NCBI GenBank assembly: GCA_020627605.1
Contig: JAHDGO010000106.1
Coordinates: 1-7,043 of the forward strand
Reading direction: 5' to 3'
Source: Yoonia sp.
Lineage (GTDB): Bacteria > Pseudomonadota > Alphaproteobacteria > Rhodobacterales > Rhodobacteraceae
DNA length: 7,043 nt
Made by a program: the position numbers and the translations under genes. Numbering within the stretch: position 1 is the first letter of the stretch; each line of letters begins with the position of its first letter. Shown here one piece after another: positions 1-4,443 of the stretch. Below the pieces are notes generated by a model, which was not told where the DNA came from, searched no databases, and was given only the letters and a program-made list of their open reading frames with translations.

Positions 1-171
1 CGACATCATGTTGATCAACGTCGTCTTGCCGGTGCCGTTTGGTGCCAGAATGCCAAGCGAATTGCCCAATTCCACGCGGAAAGAGGCGCGGTCAAGGATC
101 ACCTTGCGCTGCGTTCCGGTCCAGAAGGATTTGCTTACTTCAGCAAACTCCAGCATTGCACTCTCGCTCAT
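1..171 (-). CDS. ABC transporter ATP-binding protein, N-terminal part (polysaccharide-export/KpsT-like), truncated by window edge
   Basis: The reverse strand reads an open frame of 57 codons from ATG at 171 to the window edge. It shows the start of an ABC ATPase: a first beta strand (LEFAEVSKSF, residues 7-16), a second (VILDRASFRV, 24-33), then LGILAPNGTGKTTLINMMS (39-57), the Walker A P-loop that binds ATP. The P-loop reads APNGTGKT, with Ala in place of the usual first Gly. Q-loop, signature, Walker B and H-loop lie outside the window. The N-terminal style, with WTGTQRK between the two strands, resembles ATPases of capsule or polysaccharide exporters (KpsT/CtrD type), which power a membrane partner moving glycan across the inner membrane. 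That subfamily is an inference from a short fragment; only the ABC ATPase assignment is firm. A second in-frame ATG at 156 has a GAGAG just upstream and could be the true start. The gene is divergent from the UDG/SseB unit. Confidence 0.75.
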   Translation of the reverse strand, partial: MSESAMLEFAEVSKSFWTGTQRKVILDRASFRVELGNSLGILAPNGTGKTTLINMMS

Positions 172-200
172 CCGGCCTGACTTGGCCTGCCCAGTCTAGT

Positions 201-224
201 GGCAGGGTATTAACATGCCCTGCC
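201..224. repeat. Inverted repeat / hairpin 1 in the divergent intergenic region
   Basis: The left arm GGCAGGGTAT (201-210) and right arm ATGCCCTGCC (215-224) are complementary over ten positions with one G-T wobble, around the 4-base centre TAAC. It lies 30 bases upstream of the ATG at 171, so it would be in the 5' leader or promoter zone of the ABC ATPase gene. As DNA it is a 24-base near-palindrome suited to a dimeric repressor. As RNA it would fold into a strong hairpin on either strand. No T-run follows on either side, so a simple intrinsic terminator is unlikely. The function is not known. Confidence 0.6.
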
Positions 225-251
225 TGCCGCCGATATAGCTTCAGATTGGGG

Positions 252-282
252 CAGCAATACAGCGACAATCGTGTGATTGCTG
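252..282. repeat. Inverted repeat / long bulged hairpin 2 in the divergent intergenic region
   Basis: CAGCAAT (252-258) pairs with ATTGCTG (276-282), ACA (259-261) with TGT (272-274), and CGA (263-265) with TCG (269-271). This leaves a CAA loop (266-268) and single bulged G residues at 262 and 275. The total is 13 Watson-Crick pairs in 31 bases. As a duplex-DNA dyad centred on 267 it keeps the outer 7-base and inner 3-base arms. No poly-T tract follows. It may be an RNA structure in a leader or small RNA, or an operator; the sequence alone does not decide. Confidence 0.55.
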
Positions 283-286
283 GCTG

Positions 287-308
287 ACCGGTGGCCTGCG
301 GCACCGGT
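287..308. repeat. Inverted repeat / hairpin 3 just upstream of the UDG-like gene
   Basis: ACCGGTG (287-293) is the exact reverse complement of CACCGGT (302-308), separated by 8 bases. Each arm contains the self-palindromic ACCGGT, so the same motif also reads as a direct repeat with a 15-base period. The right arm shares its last base with a TTGACA hexamer (308-313), placing the dyad immediately upstream of, and touching, a candidate -35 box. A protein bound here could control the UDG/SseB unit. No terminator T-run is present. Confidence 0.5.
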
Positions 309-336
309 TGACAGTCATGCTGCGATCCGGTGAAAC
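308..336 (+). promoter_or_regulatory. Candidate promoter for the UDG-like/sseB unit (TTGACA -35)
   Basis: A perfect TTGACA lies at 308-313 in the only intergenic space in front of the plus-strand unit. The hexamer 17 bases further on (331-336, TGAAAC) is a poor -10 match, with only three of six consensus positions. If used, transcription would begin near 343, almost at the ATG at 345, giving a very short or leaderless mRNA. The -35 match is visible, but promoter function is an inference. Confidence 0.25.
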
Positions 337-344
337 GTGGCGCA

Positions 345-941
345 ATGGCTGAACCCCTGACAGATCTGCGTGAAGAGATTGCCGGTTGTCGCATCTGCGC
401 CCCGCGCTTTGCCGCGACCGCGACGCAGCATCAGCCGCGCCCCGTCGTGTGGTTCCAGACCGGATCGCGCATCCTGATTTCAAGCCAGGCCCCGGGCGCG
501 CGCGTGCATGAGGCCGGCATGCCGTTCTGGGACCGGTCCGGCGACAGACTGCGCGACTGGCTGGGGGTCGATCAATCGACGTTCTACGACCAGCAGCAGG
601 TTTCAATCGTGCCAATGGCGTTCTGCTTTCCCGGCTACGATGCGTCGGGGTCCGATCTTCCACCACCCAAGGTCTGCGGTGACACCTGGCACAGCCGGAT
701 CATGGCGCAGATGCAGGATGTGCCGCTGACCGTCTTGATTGGCGGCTACGCCCATCGCTGGCATCTGGGCAAGCAGACGTCAGTTACCCAGACCGTCAAG
801 GACTGGCGCAATCACGCCCCGCGCATCTTTCCCTTGCCGCATCCGTCATGGCGCAATACCGCATGGCTGAAGAAGAACCCATGGTTTGAAACCGATCTGT
901 TGCCGGCCCTGCAGGCCCGCGTGAAAGAGGTGCTGCAATGA
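345..941 (+). CDS. Uracil-DNA glycosylase superfamily protein (family-4-like, probable Fe-S cluster)
   Basis: A protein of 198 residues from ATG 345; an in-frame GTG at 330 would add five residues and neither start has a clear ribosome site. The ATG is chosen because the protein then opens just before the conserved helix LTDLREEIAGCRIC. Superfamily motifs are visible: motif 1 as SQAPGARVHEAGMPFWD (residues 47-63) followed by SGDRLRDWL, and the C-terminal motif HPSWRN (166-171). Cysteines C15, C18, C94 and C111 form a Cx2C plus Cx16C layout like the [4Fe-4S] ligands of family 4 UDGs. Such enzymes cut uracil from DNA to start base-excision repair. Where family 4 enzymes carry GE(A/G)PG with an active-site Glu, this protein has SQAPG, so true uracil excision is uncertain. 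It is cytosolic, with no signal peptide. Its stop overlaps the sseB start (ATGA), so the two are probably co-translated. Confidence 0.85.
   Translation: MAEPLTDLREEIAGCRICAPRFAATATQHQPRPVVWFQTGSRILISSQAPGARVHEAGMPFWDRSGDRLRDWLGVDQSTFYDQQQVSIVPMAFCFPGYDASGSDLPPPKVCGDTWHSRIMAQMQDVPLTVLIGGYAHRWHLGKQTSVTQTVKDWRNHAPRIFPLPHPSWRNTAWLKKNPWFETDLLPALQARVKEVLQ
927..932 (+). promoter_or_regulatory. Ribosome binding site of the sseB-like gene
   Basis: GAGGTG at 927-932, inside the last codons of the UDG-like gene, matches the 16S anti-Shine-Dalgarno sequence and sits 7 bases (counted from GAGG) before ATG 938. It supports that start and independent or coupled re-initiation at the ATGA overlap. Confidence 0.6.
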
Positions 942-1714
942 CCGATCTTGATCAGGCCCATGCCGCCATGGATGCTGCACCGGATGATGATGCAGCCCGC
1001 CTGCGGTTCTACGAACGGCTTGCGGACACGGAGCTCTTCATGTTGCTGGGCGCTGAGGCCGAAGGCGATCAGATCACGCCAGAGCTTTTCACGATAGAGG
1101 ACCAGCAGTTCACACTCGTGTTTGATCGCGAGGAACGTCTGGCCGAGTTTGTGGGTCGTGCAGCCCCCTATGCCGGGCTGCCAGGGCGCGCGTTGGTGCA
1201 GATGCTGGCAGGGCAGGGGATCGGGCTGGGGTTGAACCTTGATGTGGCGCCATCCGCCATGCTGATCCCGGCAGAGGCCGTGGATTGGCTGGTCGCGACA
1301 CTCGCCCATCGGCCTGATCAGACCGAGGCGCGGTTGACCGAGGTTTCACCGCCACGCGGTTTGCCAGACGCGGTGATCAGCGGGCTGGATCGCAAGCTGG
1401 CAATCGCCGCTGGATTGGCACGTTTCGCCTATCTGGCTGCTGCAACCTACGATGATGGCGCAAAGGGCCATGTCCTGGCCTTTGTCGACGCCACGCCGGG
1501 CGCCGAAGAGGCGTTGGCCAATGCCGCTGGTGAGGCGCTGACGTTCTCTGGCATTGATGCCGGGGTCATGGATGTCCTTTTCGCGCGCAGCAGTGATCCG
1601 TTGGCGGCGCATCTGGCGCGGGTGGGCTTGCGTTTTGATCTGCCGGAACCCGCTGAGCCAGCACGCCCTGCTGCCCCGGGGATGGACCCGGCGAAGCCAC
1701 CGAAACTGCGTTAA
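938..1714 (+). CDS. SseB family protein
   Basis: A 258-residue soluble protein with the SseB layout. The N-terminal domain (about 5-125) has the helix opening LDQAHAAMDAAPDDDAARLRFYERLADTELFMLL and the later strands FTLVFDREERLAEFVG and AMLIPAEAVDWL. A second domain follows (about 135-235; LDRKLAIAAGLARFAYLAAA through ADPLAAHLARVGLRFDLPEP-like segments). It ends in a Pro/Ala-rich tail closing in PPKLR, which is probably disordered. Length fits E. coli SseB (about 260). The family name comes from an early claim of enhanced serine sensitivity in E. coli; the molecular role is not established. No catalytic motif or signal peptide is seen. It follows the UDG-like gene with a 4-base overlap, and its stop lies 3 bases from the stop of the convergent thioredoxin-like gene. 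SseB membership is fairly sure, function unknown. Confidence 0.8.
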   Translation: MTDLDQAHAAMDAAPDDDAARLRFYERLADTELFMLLGAEAEGDQITPELFTIEDQQFTLVFDREERLAEFVGRAAPYAGLPGRALVQMLAGQGIGLGLNLDVAPSAMLIPAEAVDWLVATLAHRPDQTEARLTEVSPPRGLPDAVISGLDRKLAIAAGLARFAYLAAATYDDGAKGHVLAFVDATPGAEEALANAAGEALTFSGIDAGVMDVLFARSSDPLAAHLARVGLRFDLPEPAEPARPAAPGMDPAKPPKLR

Positions 1715-1717
1715 CGC

Positions 1718-2371
1718 TTACTTTTGTGGGCGTAGCGCCACGCTATCCATTTCGGCGAGTGCCGTCATCAGGGCAGGGCGATCATAGCCGCGATACCAGT
1801 CGATCCAGCCATCGCGCCGCGTTTCCACAACGTTGCTGTCCAGATGGGCGGCGTAGCGGCCATTTGCATCCACGGTAAAGATAAACGGCAGCCCGCCATA
1901 AAATGCGGCCTCTGCCCCGCTTTCGACCAACACGTCATAACCGTCGACGCTGTGATAGTCCTCGATATGCACCAACACAAAGGTCTCGGCGACAAAGCGG
2001 CGCAAGGCAGCAGCTTCCTCTGCCGGATCGGTAGCGGGACGTTCGCTGAGTGTGACTTCTTCGGTCGCCGCATCACCCGGATCGCTGAAGCGGTAGGTCA
2101 AACGGGTGTGTTCGCCCTTGATGTATTGTTCAAACACGTGACACCAGATGCACCATTCTGCGCCATAGCTGACCAACAGCGTCTTGCCCTCTTCGTTTGC
2201 GCGGACGACCGCTTGACGAAAGAGCTTTTGCTGACTGCCGCATTCATCGTAAAGCGCGGCACGTCCGGCACGGCAACTGCGATCAATAGTATCGGGCAGG
2301 ATCGTGATCTCTTGCGCCGAAGCTGGCAGCGCAAACGCGATGGCAAAGGTGAAAAGCAGTCGAGGGATCAT
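1718..2371 (-). CDS. Exported thioredoxin-fold protein with CIWC active-site motif
   Basis: A 217-residue protein starting with a Sec signal peptide: Arg4, a hydrophobic core (about 5-15) and a likely signal peptidase I site after PASAQ or one residue before (about 19/20). The mature part has a thioredoxin fold. Strand TLLVSYGAEWC leads into the motif WCIWC (73-77), giving redox cysteines C74 and C77, and GGLPFIF (159-165) supplies the cis-proline (P162) loop. C33 and C44, upstream in the mature N-terminus, could form a structural disulphide. The insertion between the active site and the cis-Pro (about 85) is longer than in classical thioredoxins. A periplasmic thiol-disulphide role is likely; whether it oxidises, reduces or isomerises cannot be read from sequence. 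The ATG lies 3 bases after the ghrA stop and has only a weak AGG close in front, which suggests coupling to that gene. Confidence 0.8.
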   Translation of the reverse strand: MIPRLLFTFAIAFALPASAQEITILPDTIDRSCRAGRAALYDECGSQQKLFRQAVVRANEEGKTLLVSYGAEWCIWCHVFEQYIKGEHTRLTYRFSDPGDAATEEVTLSERPATDPAEEAAALRRFVAETFVLVHIEDYHSVDGYDVLVESGAEAAFYGGLPFIFTVDANGRYAAHLDSNVVETRRDGWIDWYRGYDRPALMTALAEMDSVALRPQK

Positions 2372-2374
2372 GGC

Positions 2375-3304
2375 CTAATAGCCCACGCTGCGATCCACCA
2401 AATGCAGGAATGGCTGGCCTGCCTCGCCGCGGCGGATGTTGTCTGCGATGATCCTGCTGGCGCTGTCGGGCCGTGTGGTCGATGCGATGTGCGGGGTTAC
2501 AGTGACCTGCGGGTGCGCCCAAAAGGGGTGATTTGCTGGCAGAGGCTCTGTCCGGAAGACATCCAGCGTGGCATGGGCGATGTGGCCGGTATCAAGCGCG
2601 GCAAGCAAGGCGTCATCATCGATCAGCGGACCACGGCCGGGGTTGATGATGAAACTGCCCGTCGCCATCAGCGACAGGGTTTCCCTGTTCAGAATATTCT
2701 CTGTCGCGGGGGTCTGAGGCAGAAGAAGGATCGCGATCTCGGCATCTGTCAGCGCCGCCTTTAATCCTGCATTGCCAGCAAGACAGCGGATGTTGGGGAT
2801 ATCCTTTTGTGACCTGCTCCACCCGGTGACGGGAAAGCCCAGTTGATGCAGTGTCTGCGCGCAGGCCGCCCCCAAGGCCCCGATGCCAAGAACCGTGACA
2901 AGGCGATCCGCGGCAAGCGGTGGAAAGCGTTCGCGCCAGACGCCGTCCTGCCCGGTAATATGACTGTCCATCCCCAGATGATGGCGCAGCGTATGGCCCA
3001 CAACCCATTCCACCATGCCGCGTTCCAGACTGTCATCGACCAGGCGGCAAAGCGGTTGTGTCAGCGTCGGATTGTCGACAACGGTTTCAACCCCGGCCCA
3101 AAGGCTGAGCACCGCCTTGGTCCGGGTGAACGGAGTGAAATCACGGGTTGGACCCGTCGGGGCAAAGATGATGTAATCCACATCCGCCGGGTCGTGATCG
3201 CGCGACAGGTTGATGACCAGACCCGCCTCTGAAAATGCGGCGTTCAGCGGTGCCTCATACGCGGCCCAGGCGTCTGGTCTGGCGGAAAAATGAACATTCA
3301 GCAT
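2375..3304 (-). CDS. ghrA: Glyoxylate/hydroxypyruvate reductase A (D-2-hydroxyacid dehydrogenase family)
   Basis: The 309-residue length matches E. coli GhrA (about 312). It is expected to reduce glyoxylate to glycolate and hydroxypyruvate to D-glycerate with NAD(P)H in the cytosol. The dinucleotide fold shows VLGIGALG (138-145, GxGxxG). The substrate loop is SLWAGVE (67-73). The catalytic set is in order: R224 in NPGRGPLIDDDAL, E253 in DVFRTEPLP, and H272 in TPHIAS, the Arg-Glu-His arrangement of this family. In GWSRSQKD after the second strand (161-168), Ser-Arg stands where NADP-preferring members carry a basic residue, so NADPH preference is an inference. Its ATG shares one base with the rodA stop (TGATG), and no strong ribosome site is seen, so translation is probably coupled to rodA. 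A related 2-hydroxyacid dehydrogenase with another substrate is the alternative. Confidence 0.88.
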   Translation of the reverse strand: MLNVHFSARPDAWAAYEAPLNAAFSEAGLVINLSRDHDPADVDYIIFAPTGPTRDFTPFTRTKAVLSLWAGVETVVDNPTLTQPLCRLVDDSLERGMVEWVVGHTLRHHLGMDSHITGQDGVWRERFPPLAADRLVTVLGIGALGAACAQTLHQLGFPVTGWSRSQKDIPNIRCLAGNAGLKAALTDAEIAILLLPQTPATENILNRETLSLMATGSFIINPGRGPLIDDDALLAALDTGHIAHATLDVFRTEPLPANHPFWAHPQVTVTPHIASTTRPDSASRIIADNIRRGEAGQPFLHLVDRSVGY

Positions 3305-4443
3305 CAGCGCGGCCTGTGGACGTGTGCGCTTTGCACTAGACCAAATCCGACCAACAGCACCAGCATGGCAGACCCACCGTAGCTGACCAGCGGCAGCGGC
3401 ACGCCGACAACCGGGGCAAGGCCTGTGACCATCGCCATGTTGACGGCAAAGAACAAAAAGAAGGTCATCGCAACCCCAAGGGTCAAGAGTGAGGCAAAGC
3501 GGTCGCGATTGCTGAGTGCTGAGATAATGCAGAAGGCCACGATCAGCAGATAAAGCGTCAGCAGGGTGATAGCGCCGACAAAGCCGAACTCTTCTGCCAG
3601 CGTGGTAAAAATGAAGTCGGTGTGCTTTTCGGGCAGGAAATTCAGCCGCGATTGCGTGCCCTGCATGAAGCCCCGCCCGGTCCAGCCGCCTGACCCAAGC
3701 GCGATCTTGGCTTGCGTGATGTGATAGCCCGCGCCCAAAGGATCATTGGCCGGATCGATAAACGTATCAATGCGCCGGTATTGGTAGTCCTTCAGCAACT
3801 GCCATGACGTACCTCGGCTTTGGAAAACTGCGAGGACGCTGCCAATCCCCAATGCGGCCACTGTCCCGAAATAGGCCCAGTGCACACCAGCAAGAAACAT
3901 CACCGTTGCGCCGCCCAGAAGCAGCAGCAGCGCCGTCCCAAGGTCTGGCTGGTTCAGCACCAGCATCGTCGGCGCGAGGATGAAAAGAACCGGCAAGACC
4001 ACCCAGACCGGATGCGAGGTTTTGTTGTTGGGTAGCCAGTCATAGTAGGCGGCCAGAAACATCACCAGCGTGATCTTGGTCAGCTCTGACGGCTGCAAAC
4101 GCATGAAACCAAGGTCGATCCAGCGCTGCGCGCCCATGCGCACCTCACCAAAGAACTCCACGCCCAGCAGCAACAGAAGTGAGCCGCCATAGGCGAGAAA
4201 GGCCATGTTGCGCCAGAACCAGATCGGCACCATGGCAACGGCCAGCATCAGTGCCATACCAAGCATGAAGCGTTTGAATTGCGGTTCAACCCATGGCGTT
4301 GTTGAACCGCCAGCCACGGAATAGAGCATCAGAAAACCGGCAGAGGCGACGGCGATAAGCAGCATCACGATCGGCCAGTTCAGATGCAGCACCTTGCGCA
4401 GGCCGGTGGGCACGTATTTGGTGTTATGCTCAAGATAGCTCAT
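3304..4443 (-). CDS. rodA: Peptidoglycan glycosyltransferase RodA (SEDS family)
   Basis: A 379-residue polytopic inner-membrane protein with about ten hydrophobic segments (roughly 24-44, 58-76, 80-97, 118-135, 146-163, 166-184, 188-206, 284-307, 314-340, 348-371). RodA polymerises lipid II into glycan strands for side-wall growth and works as a pair with PBP2, encoded just upstream. Hallmarks are GAQRWIDLGFMRLQPSE (104-120), NQPDLGTALLLLLGG (164-178), the long periplasmic loop with GRGFMQGTQSRLNFLPEKHTDFIF (256-279) and GVPLPLVSYGGSAM (347-360). D276 in the HTDFIF stretch corresponds to the Asp essential in SEDS polymerases. Neighbouring mreC, mreD and mrdA favour RodA over FtsW. The start overlaps the mrdA stop by four bases (ATGA), with an AGGA about 11 bases upstream. 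Confidence 0.96.
   Translation of the reverse strand: MSYLEHNTKYVPTGLRKVLHLNWPIVMLLIAVASAGFLMLYSVAGGSTTPWVEPQFKRFMLGMALMLAVAMVPIWFWRNMAFLAYGGSLLLLLGVEFFGEVRMGAQRWIDLGFMRLQPSELTKITLVMFLAAYYDWLPNNKTSHPVWVVLPVLFILAPTMLVLNQPDLGTALLLLLGGATVMFLAGVHWAYFGTVAALGIGSVLAVFQSRGTSWQLLKDYQYRRIDTFIDPANDPLGAGYHITQAKIALGSGGWTGRGFMQGTQSRLNFLPEKHTDFIFTTLAEEFGFVGAITLLTLYLLIVAFCIISALSNRDRFASLLTLGVAMTFFLFFAVNMAMVTGLAPVVGVPLPLVSYGGSAMLVLLVGFGLVQSAHVHRPR

Noticed and set aside
174..187. GGCC-TGACTT-GGCC inverted repeat directly before the ATPase start
   Set aside because: Only four-base arms, each self-palindromic; expected by chance in GC-rich DNA.
232..237. Minus-strand TATATC as a -10 box for the ABC ATPase gene
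   Set aside because: The nearest -35-like TTGCTG is only 14 bases upstream and the 17-base position holds GTATTG, a poor match; too weak to annotate.
241..666. Minus-strand open frame of 141 codons over the UDG-like gene start
   Set aside because: Arg-rich low-information translation antisense to the conserved UDG motifs; not a plausible protein.
1726..1741. Possible terminator hairpin GTGGGCG-TAG-CGCCAC at the sseB / thioredoxin gene ends
   Set aside because: The stem is about six pairs with a bulge, lies inside the thioredoxin coding end, and no T-run follows on either strand.
1844..2764. Plus-strand open frame of 306 codons
   Set aside because: It runs antisense across the thioredoxin-like and ghrA genes, both of which have clear family motifs; its translation is rich in scattered Cys, His and Arg and shows no domain, typical of a GC-rich shadow frame.
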